NCBI GenBank assembly: GCA_019359155.1
Contig: JAHHHV010000081.1
Location: 1-64,000, forward strand
From: Pegethrix bostrychoides GSE-TBD4-15B
GTDB taxonomy: Bacteria; Cyanobacteriota; Cyanobacteriia; Elainellales; Elainellaceae
Reading direction: 5' to 3'
DNA length: 64,000 nt
The notes below the pieces were generated by a model. The model worked only from the letters and a program-made list of their open reading frames with translations. It searched no databases and was not told the origin of the DNA. The position numbers were made by a program, and so were the translations under genes. Shown here piece by piece: positions 15,451-25,110 of this stretch. Each line of letters opens with the position of its first letter. Positions within the stretch are counted from its first letter, which is position 1.

Positions 15451-15891
15451 CTAGGCCATCTCAATCGGCGGCTGAAGCTGCTGGGCGATCAGGCTCTGCA
15501 ACAGCTGACGGCTGATTTCGATGCCAGGAGGCTGACTTTGATCTAGAAAAATCAGGCTGTCGATTGGCTTAATAGCCAAGAGTTGGAATAGCAGCTGCAC
15601 CGTGGGGATTGGCAGCGCCATCAGCTGCGGGTCTGGATTGGGCTGAGCCATGCTGACCGCCTCCAGTGAAGGATAAGCATAGATCACGGTCTTGGTCAGA
15701 TCGGGCTGGCCTCGGTGCTGGAGCTGGGTCATCACCCAGCGCTGCTCTAGATCTTGCAGCAGATAATAGTCTAAATGCTGGAGTCGCTTCGCCAGAGCCT
15801 TGAGGACTGGCGCAATCACTTGCAGATCGGCTTTCGCTTCGTCAGTTGGAGCCTGCTGGATGAGCTGCTGGAGTTGCTGATCGATGGTCAT
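15451..15891 (-). CDS. Conserved-looking protein of unknown function, 146 residues
   Basis: I do not recognise a family. The protein is soluble, Leu- and Gln-rich and probably helical, starting MTIDQQLQQLIQQAP, with a central YYLLQDLEQRWVMTQL and a strand-like IDSLIFLD. It is convergent with sds (35-base gap) and divergent from hetZ. There is no signal peptide, membrane segment or metal site. It may be a small regulatory or chaperone-like protein, but nothing in the sequence shows it. Confidence 0.65.
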   Translation of the reverse strand: MTIDQQLQQLIQQAPTDEAKADLQVIAPVLKALAKRLQHLDYYLLQDLEQRWVMTQLQHRGQPDLTKTVIYAYPSLEAVSMAQPNPDPQLMALPIPTVQLLFQLLAIKPIDSLIFLDQSQPPGIEISRQLLQSLIAQQLQPPIEMA

Positions 15892-16203
15892 TTGTGGAAA
15901 GCTTAAGTGATCGACTTGATCTGACTATATATATAGTACTGAATATTGCTTATCGAACCGAACGACGGGCTAGCGGAGTAACGCGCCAGATCAAAGCCAG
16001 CCGAAAATGTTGTCTAAATCACAACTGCGGCTCCATCAGGGTAAATTCATCCAATCTGCACAAATTTTCAATCAATTTTGTTGGCGCAAACTCCGGAATA
16101 TGCGAGGGTTTGATGAATGATGGACTTATGCAAAGCCACCTGGAGTCGGGTATGCTAATTTGGTAGCCGAGACGACATCATCAGGGAGGCAGGCAGAATC
16201 AGC
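15892..16203. other. hetZ upstream region
   Basis: 312 bases between the divergent genes at 15891 and hetZ. It is AT-rich in the middle. GGGAGG near 16184-16189 is the only Shine-Dalgarno-like site, about 15 bases before the hetZ GTG, which is long. No clear -10/-35 pair was found. Confidence 0.4.
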
Positions 16204-17340
16204 GTGGAGCCCGTCTATCAGCTCATTTTTGACGACCTAAAACAGGCAACTCGCGCTTCCGAATCGAAGTGCCAGACGGTGGCTTCGCGCATTTTTGACG
16301 AAGTGAGCCGCATCTGCACTGAAAGCCAGCGAATTCAGGCTTCAGGCGATATCGAGGCTTGGGGCATTAGCTTGGCGCGGCATCGCTTGACGCAGTGCCT
16401 CAAATATTACGACCTGGGTTCACAGCAAGGCCGAATTGAGCTGCACAGCAGTCTCAGCGCCGTGATCTATCGCTATATTACGCCCCCCCAGGTGCAGTCG
16501 AGCTACCAGGCACGTCTGACGCTGATCGAAGATTTTTTGCAGGGATTCTACATTGAGGCCCTGAACGCCTTCCGGCGCGAAAATCAAATGCCGCAGACCT
16601 ATTGCCCTCGCTCGCTGCTGGAGCTGGCCGAATATATGGCCTTCACCGAGCGCTATGGCAAACGTCGGATTCCGCTGCCCGGTCGCCGCACTCAGCAGCT
16701 GATTATTCTGCGCGCCCAGACTTTTTCGCAGCAGCAACCGCCCGAAACACTGGTGGATATTGAGCAGGCCGCTGAGGGCGGTGGCGACAGCGATGGCCGC
16801 AATGCCGTTTCGATTCCGCAGGTGCGCGAGCAGATGCTGGCGCTAGAGCCAGAGCTACCCGACGATGCCCTGCGGAAAACCGTGATCAAAGAGCTGATGC
16901 AGTATCTCGAAGATCGCCAGCAGCAGGACTGTGCCGACTACTTTGCCCTGCGGCTGCAAGATCTGCCGACTGGCGAAATCGAAACCCTGCTGGGACTCAA
17001 CCCTCGCCAGCGCGACTACTTGCAGCAGCGGTTTAAGTATCACCTGATTCGCTTTGCTCTCTCGCACAACTGGGAGCTGGTGCATCAGTGGCTCGAAGCC
17101 GATCTAGAGCGCAATCTCGGTCTGACCTCTCAGGAGTGGCAGTCCTTTTGGGATCAGCTGAATGGTCAGCAGCAGCAGCTATTGCGCCAGAAGCAGGCAG
17201 GCACCGAGGAGCAAGAGATTGCTCAGATGCTGGGCTGCACGCCCACTCAGGTGCAAAAGCAGTGGACAAAGCTGCTGGAGCAAGCCTGGGAAATTCGCAA
17301 CAATTTAATCTCCGGAGCAGCTGCCTCAACCGATGAATAG
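16204..17340 (+). CDS. hetZ: HetZ family transcriptional regulator
   Basis: The 378 residues resemble HetZ, a DNA-binding regulator needed for early heterocyst differentiation in Anabaena and also kept in filamentous strains that make no heterocysts. Recognisable stretches are RICTESQRIQASG, HSSLSAVIYRYI, LLELAEYMAFTERYGKRRIP, and the C-terminal QRDYLQQRFKYHLIRFALSHNWELVHQWL in two parts; the last third looks like sigma-factor-type helix-turn-helix. GTG 16204 is the only usable start, because a stop at 16156 bounds the frame. It overlaps the following gene by eight bases, so the two are translationally coupled. The identification is from memory of the family and its fixed pairing with patU. 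Confidence 0.8.
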   Translation: MEPVYQLIFDDLKQATRASESKCQTVASRIFDEVSRICTESQRIQASGDIEAWGISLARHRLTQCLKYYDLGSQQGRIELHSSLSAVIYRYITPPQVQSSYQARLTLIEDFLQGFYIEALNAFRRENQMPQTYCPRSLLELAEYMAFTERYGKRRIPLPGRRTQQLIILRAQTFSQQQPPETLVDIEQAAEGGGDSDGRNAVSIPQVREQMLALEPELPDDALRKTVIKELMQYLEDRQQQDCADYFALRLQDLPTGEIETLLGLNPRQRDYLQQRFKYHLIRFALSHNWELVHQWLEADLERNLGLTSQEWQSFWDQLNGQQQQLLRQKQAGTEEQEIAQMLGCTPTQVQKQWTKLLEQAWEIRNNLISGAAASTDE

Positions 17341-18310
17341 AGATTCAGAAGCCATCAATCAATTCTTGGCTTGGCTAACGCAATCGCCAGACCCAGCTAC
17401 ACCGTCAGGGCAGCCCTCCAATCCGTTCGCGGATCTGGAGCTATCTGGGTCGCATTGGCAACCTGATCGTGATCCGCTGGATTCGGAAGTAGAGGCCATG
17501 CAGGCCGAACTGCCCGAATTCGACTTTTATGTTGAGGACGTCTCATCATTGGAACTTGGAGAGATACCTGCTGTGCAAGACCGTTTTCAGACTATTATTA
17601 AGCGCCGACTGCGCGCCGAGATCGAACGCAATCCGCCGCTGTTTCCCTGGGAGACAACGCTGCTAGACTACGAGGATCAGCCCGCTGCCAGCGCCTGGGC
17701 CGCTCAGCTACAGGTTTTAAAGCTGCCTGTGGCCATGCCCGAACCGCTGATGCTGCAAATTTTTGCCGAATGCCGCAAGCTGGCCGACAGCTCACTGAAG
17801 CAGGGGGTGAAGCTGGTGCGAGCTGTCGAAACGCTCTTTCCCACTGACCTGACCAACCTCAACTACTGGGCCTCTCAAGTGCTGATGGAGCCTGCCCGCA
17901 GCAGCGCTACCCTCTCTGCCGCTGAGCTGCCAACCTCCTATGAGCAGGCTAATCCCACCCAGCAAATGGTGCTGTCGCTGCTAGCCGCTCAGCAGGTATT
18001 GAATGCTATGACGTTAGAACTGTCGGCTGATTGTCCACAGATCGAGCGGCGGTGGCTCACCGCATCGGGCGAGCTAGTGATTGAGGCGACTTATCAGGCG
18101 AGCCGCCTGCGGATACAGACGCAGATGCCGACAGCAGGCCGACTAATGTTAAAGGGTGAAGCCAATCGGGCTGAAGCAGTCTGCGCCGAAGCCGAAATCC
18201 TGACCGTTGAGCTGGGCTGGCTGCCGGGACAGAGCTACAGCCTGAAAATTGCGCTGGATGACTCAGATAGCCTAGCTTTTGTAATTGCGCTCAGCGACGA
18301 TTCGATCTAA
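17333..18310 (+). CDS. patU: PatU-like protein, unsplit form
   Basis: This 325-residue protein follows hetZ with an eight-base overlap, the position of patU. In Anabaena PCC 7120 the locus is split into patU5 and patU3, which affect heterocyst pattern; here it is one ORF. A low-complexity acidic N-terminus (residues 1-80) leads to RFQTIIKRRLRAEIERNPPLFPWET, the most conserved part. Mainly helical sequence follows, and then a C-terminal beta-rich part (about 235-325). No DNA-binding motif or membrane segment is seen. Function outside heterocyst strains is not established. A strong terminator follows. Confidence 0.72.
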   Translation: MNRDSEAINQFLAWLTQSPDPATPSGQPSNPFADLELSGSHWQPDRDPLDSEVEAMQAELPEFDFYVEDVSSLELGEIPAVQDRFQTIIKRRLRAEIERNPPLFPWETTLLDYEDQPAASAWAAQLQVLKLPVAMPEPLMLQIFAECRKLADSSLKQGVKLVRAVETLFPTDLTNLNYWASQVLMEPARSSATLSAAELPTSYEQANPTQQMVLSLLAAQQVLNAMTLELSADCPQIERRWLTASGELVIEATYQASRLRIQTQMPTAGRLMLKGEANRAEAVCAEAEILTVELGWLPGQSYSLKIALDDSDSLAFVIALSDDSI

Positions 18311-18384
18311 CTGCGGCGACTTGAGTCGGGACTGGCCGGTTCTGATTTGATCTCTGACTTGGCTATTTGATTTGGTTAAAGTAA

Positions 18385-18407
18385 GGGGGAAGCTTTCCCC
18401 CTTTTTT
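18385..18407 (+). terminator. Terminator of the hetZ-patU operon
   Basis: GGGGGAA (18385-18391) and TTCCCCC (18395-18401) form a seven-pair stem with a three-base loop, followed by six T residues. It ends seven bases before the next ATG, so the following gene needs its own start signal or read-through. Confidence 0.85.
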
Positions 18408-18413
18408 AGCTGC

Positions 18414-20750
18414 ATGGCTCGCTCAACTGCCCCGCGCCCGGATACTCCTGCACCCAAGCCCATCTGGCAACGCCTGCGAGAGCAGATTAGGAATCAGCCG
18501 CGCCCGGAACCCGAAGAATCTATCCCGCTGAGAATTTTGGTGCAGGCACTGGTTACTGTCGGCATCTTAGCGACCGATTTAGCGGCGGCTGACAGTGCTG
18601 ACAGTCTAAATATCAGCATTTGGGCAGTGCCTGCGAGCTGGATTGGCGCGGTCTGGAGCTGGCGGCAGCGTCGCAAGCCTAATATTCCGGTACAGTTTGG
18701 CATTGCGCTGGCGATGCTAGTGGCGCTGGGCTTGTTTTTCATGCGGCTCTGGGGGGAGCGCAACGATACGCGGCTGGCGCTGGCGACACTGCTGATTCAC
18801 CTGCAAGTGCTGCATAGCTTTGATTTGCCGCGCCGCAAAGATCTGGGCTATTCGATGGTGATTGGCCTAATTTTGCTGGGCGTGGCTGCTACCTTGAGCC
18901 AAACCATCAGCTTTGCACCGCTGCTGCTAGCTTTTTTTGTGATTGCCCTGCCGGTGCTGGTGCTGGACTATCGCTCGCGCCTAGGGCTTTCGGCTCAGGG
19001 CTTTCGACAGATTGGCCTGGATTTAACGCCCAAACGGCTCTGGCGATTCTTGGCACTGGCGCTGGGGCTAGGGCTGACGATTTTTTTGGCGCTGCCCCGA
19101 TTCCCCGGCTATCAGCTACGCTCGTTTCCAGTCAGCGCCCCGATTCAGCTTCAGCAGCAGTTTGACAGCAGCGCGGTGGTGAATCCAGGCTATGTGCAGG
19201 ACGGCAAACCCCAAGCGGGCGGCGGTCAGGGACTCAACCCCACGACTGGTCCAGGTGAGCTGAACCAGCAGTTTTACTATGGCTTCAACAGCAAGATTAA
19301 CCAAAACCTGCGCGGCTCGTTAAAGCCGCGTACCGTGATGCGGGTGCGGTCGCAGGCTCCGGGATTCTGGCGAGTGCTGGCCTTCGATCGCTATACGGGG
19401 CAGGGCTGGGAGGTGTCGCGCAATGACGAAGCCGAAAAGCTGGAGCGCCCGCAGTGGTCGTTTCGTTTCAATTTGCCTTGGTCAGTGACGCTAAACCGTA
19501 CCCGCAGCGTGATTCAGTCCTATACGGTCGTTTCTGATCTGCCAAATCTGGTTCCGGCGCTCTATGAACCCAAAGAGCTGTACTTCCCGACCAATCAGGT
19601 GGCGATAGACAGCGAAGGCGGGCTGCGTTCTCCTGTGCCGCTCTCAGAGGGTCTGACCTACACCGTGATTTCGGAGGTGCCTTACCGCAACCGCAGCCTG
19701 CTCAACCAGGCTACGTCATCACCTAGCGCCATTCGCTCAGCCTATCTGCAAGTTCCAGAGGGCGTGGCCGAGCCAATTCGGCAACAGACGGAAGCAATCT
19801 TGTCTAAGTCGCCCAAGCCGATTACCGCCGACTATGAAGCCGCGCTCTATCTAGCTCAGTATCTCAAGCAAAACTACCAGATCCAGCCAGAACTGCCTTT
19901 TTTCGAGGCCAACGAAGATATTGCCACCGCTTTTCTCAACACCTATCAAGGCGGCTATCCTGACCATTTCGCTACGACGCTGACCGTGATGCTGCGCTCG
20001 ATCGGCATCCCAGCAAGGCTTGCCATGGGCTTTTCGACGGGTAAGTTCAACCCGTTTACCGGATTCTACGTGGTGCAGAACACGGATGCTCATGCCATTA
20101 CCGAGGTCTATTTTCACAAGTACGGCTGGTTTAGCTTTGATCCAATTCCGGGACATGCGCTGTTTCCACCTTCGATTGAGGAGTCCAGCGCTTTTGGGGT
20201 GCTGCAACAGTTCTGGAACTGGGTCGCGGGCTGGTTGCCTTCGCCGCTGCGTGGCTGGTTAAACCAGATCTTTGGCGGATTGGCTGCTGGGTTGAGCTGG
20301 CTACTGGGCTGGCTAGTGCGGCTGAGCCAAAGCTGGCTGGGATTATTGCTGGGTCTGGGGCTATTGACCGGACTGGCATTTTTGGGTTGGCTAATCTGGG
20401 CTAGCTTTAAGAACTGGCGCTATCGTCGCTGGTTGGCCAAATTACCGCCGATGGAGGCGCTGTACCAGAAAATGTTGAAGACTCTAGCTGCCGCCGGACT
20501 CACCAAACGCGCTGCCCAAACTCCACTCGAATATGCATCTGACTGCCGGGAGCATTTGGGCGACCGAGCAATAGAAGCTGAGGCAGTTGAGGCGATTTCG
20601 CAGGCTTATGTGCAGTGGCGCTATGGCCAGAGCGCGCCTGATTTGAGAGCGCTGGAGCAGCACTTGAAACAGCTGCAACTCCCCAAAAGATCTCGCACAG
20701 TGTTATTTGCTAAAGCGTTATCTGCTAAAGCGTCATCTGCCAGAGTCTAA
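18414..20750 (+). CDS. Membrane transglutaminase-like protein (TgpA family)
   Basis: About 778 residues. The N-terminal part has six or so membrane helices of the DUF3488 type. An extracytoplasmic region follows, with a transglutaminase-core domain: its Cys motif is replaced by GGYPDHFATTLTVMLRSIGIPARLAMGFSTG, where the usual Cys (YCEHFA in TgpA) is Asp. Next comes the conserved TDAHAITEVYFHKYGWFSFDPIPG with the His and Asp. Then come further membrane segments and a DUF4129-like tail (YASDCREHLG). A TTG start 42 bases earlier would run through the patU terminator, so ATG 18414 is preferred. The last 18 bases overlap the next gene tail to tail. The missing Cys suggests it may not be a catalytic transglutaminase. 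Confidence 0.8.
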   Translation: MARSTAPRPDTPAPKPIWQRLREQIRNQPRPEPEESIPLRILVQALVTVGILATDLAAADSADSLNISIWAVPASWIGAVWSWRQRRKPNIPVQFGIALAMLVALGLFFMRLWGERNDTRLALATLLIHLQVLHSFDLPRRKDLGYSMVIGLILLGVAATLSQTISFAPLLLAFFVIALPVLVLDYRSRLGLSAQGFRQIGLDLTPKRLWRFLALALGLGLTIFLALPRFPGYQLRSFPVSAPIQLQQQFDSSAVVNPGYVQDGKPQAGGGQGLNPTTGPGELNQQFYYGFNSKINQNLRGSLKPRTVMRVRSQAPGFWRVLAFDRYTGQGWEVSRNDEAEKLERPQWSFRFNLPWSVTLNRTRSVIQSYTVVSDLPNLVPALYEPKELYFPTNQVAIDSEGGLRSPVPLSEGLTYTVISEVPYRNRSLLNQATSSPSAIRSAYLQVPEGVAEPIRQQTEAILSKSPKPITADYEAALYLAQYLKQNYQIQPELPFFEANEDIATAFLNTYQGGYPDHFATTLTVMLRSIGIPARLAMGFSTGKFNPFTGFYVVQNTDAHAITEVYFHKYGWFSFDPIPGHALFPPSIEESSAFGVLQQFWNWVAGWLPSPLRGWLNQIFGGLAAGLSWLLGWLVRLSQSWLGLLLGLGLLTGLAFLGWLIWASFKNWRYRRWLAKLPPMEALYQKMLKTLAAAGLTKRAAQTPLEYASDCREHLGDRAIEAEAVEAISQAYVQWRYGQSAPDLRALEQHLKQLQLPKRSRTVLFAKALSAKASSARV

Positions 20751-21578
20751 ACCAGTCGGCTTACGAAACTCCATGTGGTAGCGATAGAGTGCTACGGGAC
20801 GCGGATCACTCAGAGAGCCGTTGAGCGTCTTGAAGTAGTCAGCATCTTGCGGCGAAAGATATATGGCAGTGATCTGGTCGGCGCTGATCGGCTGGCTCGC
20901 GTCGGGCTGATGCTGGTAGGCTGTGGTGTTCTCGACCTCGTTGAAGTAAATTTGGGAGCCGCCGCGAAACTCCTGCTGGAAAAACTCGCTGGTGATAAAT
21001 CTGTCGGGATGGAGGGCTTCGGTGGCGCGGGCGGTGATGGTAGAAACGAGCTGCCGATCGCCTTTAAGCAGCGTGATTTGCCGATTCGGATTTTTGGGAT
21101 CTAGCTTGACGGCCAGCAAGCTGCGCTCTCCCAGATAGGCTTTAGCTAGCTGTGCGCCGTTGTAGGCTCGATCAGACACTAGCTTGCCTGGATTGGACTG
21201 ACTGGCAGGCTGATTGGCGGGCTGGCTAGCTGGCTGCTCGACAAACCGCACGTCAAACTGAATCGGCTGATTGAGAAACTGTCGGTTGCCTTCAAAGCCA
21301 GGGGTGACGATTGGAGCCAGTGGTGCGGCCAAATCTACCAGCGTCGTCACCACCTGCCAATCACCCCGAAACCAGTCAGGATAGCCCAAGTCTTCGCTGC
21401 GGACAGGCTGAAGCAACGGCTTGTGCCAGTCGGGGTAGCGAGCGATCCGGTCTGCCAAGCGGTCTGCCAATGGGTTAGAGCGCGTAGCGGGAACCGCAAA
21501 GGCCACGCCACTACATAGCAGCCACAGCGCCAGAACGCTGAACCAGAACAGGCGAGATTTCCATTTCGTCAGATTCAT
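20733..21578 (-). CDS. DUF6816-like exported protein
   Basis: 281 residues with a clear signal peptide: RLFWFSVLALWLLCSGVAFA, then cleavage near VPATRSN. The mature part begins with NPLADRLADRIARYPDWHKP and PDWFRGDWQVVTTLVDLAAPLAPIVTPGF (in two parts), a pattern I associate with a cyanobacterium-plant family of thylakoid or periplasmic proteins of unknown function. A linker of QPASQPANQPASQ repeats lies near residue 115. The end is strand-rich. It is immediately downstream of aspS on the same strand (70-base gap), perhaps cotranscribed. Confidence 0.65.
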   Translation of the reverse strand: MNLTKWKSRLFWFSVLALWLLCSGVAFAVPATRSNPLADRLADRIARYPDWHKPLLQPVRSEDLGYPDWFRGDWQVVTTLVDLAAPLAPIVTPGFEGNRQFLNQPIQFDVRFVEQPASQPANQPASQSNPGKLVSDRAYNGAQLAKAYLGERSLLAVKLDPKNPNRQITLLKGDRQLVSTITARATEALHPDRFITSEFFQQEFRGGSQIYFNEVENTTAYQHQPDASQPISADQITAIYLSPQDADYFKTLNGSLSDPRPVALYRYHMEFRKPTGLDSGR

Positions 21579-21601
21579 ACGCAGTTCTCGGATCTTTTGC
21601 T

Positions 21602-21627
21602 TTAGATTGTGGCTTTAGATTGTGGCT
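21602..21627 (+). repeat. 13-bp tandem duplication, two copies
   Basis: TTAGATTGTGGCT occurs twice without a gap between aspS and the exported-protein gene; a third partial copy (TTAGATTT) follows. Confidence 0.85.
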
Positions 21628-21648
21628 TTAGATTTTTATTTCTAAACT

Positions 21649-23433
21649 CTAAACTTTGGGCTTCTGCACCAGCCCAATATGCAGCTCTTTCAGCTGCTTG
21701 GCATCCACCTCTGAGGGCGCGTTGGTCAGCTGACAGCGAGCCTGCTGGGTTTTTGGGAAGGCAATCACGTCGCGGATTGACTCTTCGCCAGCCAGCAGCA
21801 TCACCAGCCGATCTAGGCCATAGGCGATGCCGCCATGCGGAGGCGTACCATACTGGAAGGCTTCTAGCAAAAAGCCAAACTTGTTGAGGGCTTCGTCATC
21901 GCTGAGGCCAATCGTTTGGAATACCTGAGCTTGCAGATCCGGCTGATAGATCCGCAGGCTACCGCCACCGATTTCAAAGCCGTTGAAGACGATATCGTAA
22001 GCCTGAGCGCGGGCAGTTTTTAGATCCTGGGCATCTTCGGGAAAAGGCGCAGTAAACGGATGGTGTAGCGCCTCTAGCCGCTGTTCGTCGGCGTTCCATT
22101 CAAACATCGGAAACTCGACAATCCAGAGCAGGTTGATTTTCTCTGGGTCGATCAGGTTAAACTCGCGGGCTGTCACCTGCCGCAGCCGATCCAGCGTTTT
22201 GTTCACCGTCGGAGCATCGCCTGCGCCAAACAGCAGCAAATGGCCGGGTTTCGCGCCCGTGCGGTTGAGCAACTCCTGCTTTTGGGCGGCGCTGAGGTTG
22301 TCTTTGATTGCGCCAATCGTGTCAATTTCGCCGTCATCCCGCACCCGCACGTAGGCTAAGCCTTTCGCACCCATTTCGGCAGCTTCTCTAAACAGATCGC
22401 CACCCGGCTTGATCCGCACGTTGGAGATCGCGTCGTTGCCGTTGGGTAGCGGCAGAACTTTGACAATCCCGCCGCTCGCTACTGCGCCAGAAAATACCTT
22501 GAAGCCAGAATCGGCCATCAGGTCAGAGACATCCACGAGTTCGAGGCCGTAGCGCGTGTCGGGTTTGTCGCAGCCGTAGCGGCTGATCGCCTCAGCGTAG
22601 GTCAGTCGCGGAAACGGGCGGGGTAGCTCAATCCCCTTGATGTGCTGAAAAATATGGCAGATCAAGCCTTCGTTGAGATCGAGAATCTCATCCAGCGACA
22701 GGAAGCTCATTTCCAAATCCAGCTGGGTAAATTCGGGCTGACGGTCGGCGCGCAGATCCTCATCGCGAAAGCAGCGCGCTACCTGATAGTAGCGGTCTAG
22801 CCCTGACACCATCAGCAGCTGCTTGAACAGCTGCGGCGACTGGGGCAGCGCAAAGAATTCGCCCGGATTGACACGGCTGGGCACCAGAAAGTCTCTGGCT
22901 CCTTCCGGCGTGGAGCGAGTCAGCATCGGCGTTTCGACCTCAATGAAGCCTTCTGTATCTTCCAGGTAGCGCCGCACCGCTTTGATCACCTGATGCCGCA
23001 GCTTCAGATTGCGGCTCATCCGCTCTCGCCGCAGATCCAGGTAGCGATATTTGAGGCGAGCCTCTTCGCGCACCGTAGCTGATTCGGCAACCGAGACCTG
23101 AAACGGCAGAGGCTGGGCTTCGCTGAGCAACTCAATTTCGTCCGCATAGACCTCGACCTCGCCCGTCTGAATGCGCGGATTGTAGGAATCGGCTGGCCGC
23201 TGGGTGACGCGCCCGACGATCCGAACGACATCTTCGTTGCCCAGCTGCTCCGCCGTTGGAAATGAGTCAGGCGTACGCCCTAGATCGCTGACGATTTGGG
23301 TAATCCCGCTGCGGTCGCGCAGATCGACAAATACCACGCCGCCCTGATCGCGCTGTCGATCCACCCAGCCAAAAAGCGTCACGGTCTGTCCAATATGTTC
23401 GGCGCGGAGCTGTCCGCAGTAGTGAGTACGCAT
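21649..23433 (-). CDS. aspS: Aspartyl-tRNA synthetase
   Basis: This class II synthetase charges tRNA-Asp. Its 594 residues match the bacterial type. The N-terminal OB-fold anticodon domain has [29 protein letters not shown] (in pieces). The catalytic core has motif 2 around [19 protein letters not shown], the bacterial GAD insertion follows, and motif 3 is [15 protein letters not shown]. Start ATG 23433 fits the usual [10 protein letters not shown]. Whether it also charges tRNA-Asn cannot be read from these motifs alone. Confidence 0.96.
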   Translation of the reverse strand: MRTHYCGQLRAEHIGQTVTLFGWVDRQRDQGGVVFVDLRDRSGITQIVSDLGRTPDSFPTAEQLGNEDVVRIVGRVTQRPADSYNPRIQTGEVEVYADEIELLSEAQPLPFQVSVAESATVREEARLKYRYLDLRRERMSRNLKLRHQVIKAVRRYLEDTEGFIEVETPMLTRSTPEGARDFLVPSRVNPGEFFALPQSPQLFKQLLMVSGLDRYYQVARCFRDEDLRADRQPEFTQLDLEMSFLSLDEILDLNEGLICHIFQHIKGIELPRPFPRLTYAEAISRYGCDKPDTRYGLELVDVSDLMADSGFKVFSGAVASGGIVKVLPLPNGNDAISNVRIKPGGDLFREAAEMGAKGLAYVRVRDDGEIDTIGAIKDNLSAAQKQELLNRTGAKPGHLLLFGAGDAPTVNKTLDRLRQVTAREFNLIDPEKINLLWIVEFPMFEWNADEQRLEALHHPFTAPFPEDAQDLKTARAQAYDIVFNGFEIGGGSLRIYQPDLQAQVFQTIGLSDDEALNKFGFLLEAFQYGTPPHGGIAYGLDRLVMLLAGEESIRDVIAFPKTQQARCQLTNAPSEVDAKQLKELHIGLVQKPKV

Positions 23434-23549
23434 ATCAATAAGAAGGGCGATAAGAGGGCTAATGGCCTGAAAACCCCTCCATTATCCAGTATGAGCGCAA
23501 CTCCTGCCCAGAAAAGCCGCAGCAAAACCGGGGCGAAACCCTTTAGCTA

Positions 23550-23978
23550 TTAGCTATCAGGCGGCTGGTTTAGCTTCTCCCAGGCCGCTTTGGCTGCTTC
23601 CGAGAGTCGGTCGCTCAGTCCGCCCATCTCTTGCACTAGGCTCTGCCAATTCTTCTCGGCCTCCTGCTGAAGCTTTTGAGCCGACTGCTCGATCCGCTGC
23701 AAGTCAAGAATTCTGCCCTGCTCGACAGACTCTCTGGCTTCCCGCACCAGCTTCAGATAGCTCTCGCGAGTATAGTCGGTGGCGGTTCTGGCTAGGTTTT
23801 CAGCAGAGCGCACCTCAGTCTGAGCCCGCAGCTTCAGCGCATCGATCAAAGCTTTAGTTTCGCGCTTTATCTCATCCGACTGGTCAGCTAGCTCCGTATC
23901 CACGAGGGCGTTGGTTTGAGCAACCTCAATTGCAGAACCTGGCGCAGAATCTGGCGTGAACTTTGGATCAGAAGTCAT
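23550..23978 (-). CDS. Amphipathic helical (phasin- or apolipoprotein-like) protein
   Basis: About 142 residues from ATG 23978, chosen because GGAGG lies six bases upstream; an upstream start would add ten residues. After 35 disordered residues the chain is one long charged helix, from IKRETKALIDALKLRAQ to AAWEKLNQPP, with heptad-like spacing and no Cys. Such proteins coat surfaces or form coiled coils; I cannot name a family. It lies between aspS and htpX, all on the minus strand. Confidence 0.65.
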   Translation of the reverse strand: MTSDPKFTPDSAPGSAIEVAQTNALVDTELADQSDEIKRETKALIDALKLRAQTEVRSAENLARTATDYTRESYLKLVREARESVEQGRILDLQRIEQSAQKLQQEAEKNWQSLVQEMGGLSDRLSEAAKAAWEKLNQPPDS

Positions 23979-24061
23979 ATCAACCTCCAAAATAATGAAC
24001 GGTAGCAATTACCTACAATTACCTATTAGTCTAGACGAGCTGATTCAGAAGTTCAGTTGAG

Positions 24062-24937
24062 CTAGCCCAAAGGCTGTAAACCTTGCCCGGTTCCCAACTC
24101 CTGCTCCAGCTTCAGCAGGTTTTGAATCCGAGCTTCGGTGGAGGGATGCGTCGCGAACAGACCGCTGAGAAACTGACCCGAAAAGGGATTGATAATCAGC
24201 AGCGGCTCAAAAGACGGATTGGCCTGCATCGGCATCTGGCGTGCCCCGGCTTCGAGGCGTTGCAGCGCGCTGGCTAGGGCCCGCGGATTTTGGGTGAGGC
24301 GAGCCGCGCCCGCATCAGCCTCAAACTCGCGGGTACGCGAAATCGCCATCTGGATGACTGAAGCCGCCATCGGAGCCAAAATAATTGCGGCGATGGCTCC
24401 AATAGGGTTACCGCCCTGACGATCGCGCGAGCCGCCGCCAAACATTAGGCCAAACTGCATCACCTGAGCCATGTAGGAAATGCCGCCAGCAACCGTAGCA
24501 GCCACCGCCTGGGTTAGCGTATCTCGGTTTTTGACATGGGTTAGCTCATGGGCGATCACGGCCTCTAGCTCTTCAGGCGAGAGCAGATCCACAATGCCTT
24601 GGGTCATGGCAACTGCGGCATGTTGCGGGTCGCGCCCCGTGGCAAAGGCATTCGCGCCGTTGCTAGGCACAAGGTAGAGTCCCGGCATGGGCAGATCGGC
24701 TCGCTGACAGAGGCGCTCAACCATGCTGTAGAGTTCTGGAGCCTGACTCTGCTTGAGTGGCTGCGCTTTGTAGGCGGCCAGGGCAATTTTGTCGGAGGAG
24801 TACCAGGAAACCAGATTGGTGACTGCTGCAAAAATGAGGCCAATCAGCGCCCCGCCTGAGCCGCCCAGCGTATAGCCGATGGTTACCAGCAGGCCGCTCA
24901 GCAGCGCCAATAGACCCAGCGTTTTGACTTGATTCAT
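24062..24937 (-). CDS. htpX: Zinc metalloprotease HtpX-type (M48B)
   Basis: A 291-residue membrane protease of the M48 family that degrades damaged membrane proteins. Two hydrophobic N-terminal segments (about residues 5-48) are followed by the zinc site HELTH (H130, E131, H134) and the third ligand in TREFEADAGAARL. A further hydrophobic pair lies between them. ATG 24937 is chosen because GAGAGG precedes it at about ten bases; a TTG six codons earlier is possible. The gap to the next minus-strand gene on its left holds the helical protein's start. Confidence 0.9.
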   Translation of the reverse strand: MNQVKTLGLLALLSGLLVTIGYTLGGSGGALIGLIFAAVTNLVSWYSSDKIALAAYKAQPLKQSQAPELYSMVERLCQRADLPMPGLYLVPSNGANAFATGRDPQHAAVAMTQGIVDLLSPEELEAVIAHELTHVKNRDTLTQAVAATVAGGISYMAQVMQFGLMFGGGSRDRQGGNPIGAIAAIILAPMAASVIQMAISRTREFEADAGAARLTQNPRALASALQRLEAGARQMPMQANPSFEPLLIINPFSGQFLSGLFATHPSTEARIQNLLKLEQELGTGQGLQPLG

Positions 24938-25110
24938 CTGCCGTAATCCTCTCAATTACGCGAATGGTTGCCTCTCGATCGTATCAGCATCCTACCTGCC
25001 CGCGATAGTTCACCCATAACCAGCCCGTTTGGTTCATGGTTGATTCACGACTCTAGCAGTGCAAATTCAGCCTGATCCCAGCCTGATTCCAGGCTCATTC
25101 TCCAGCAGAT

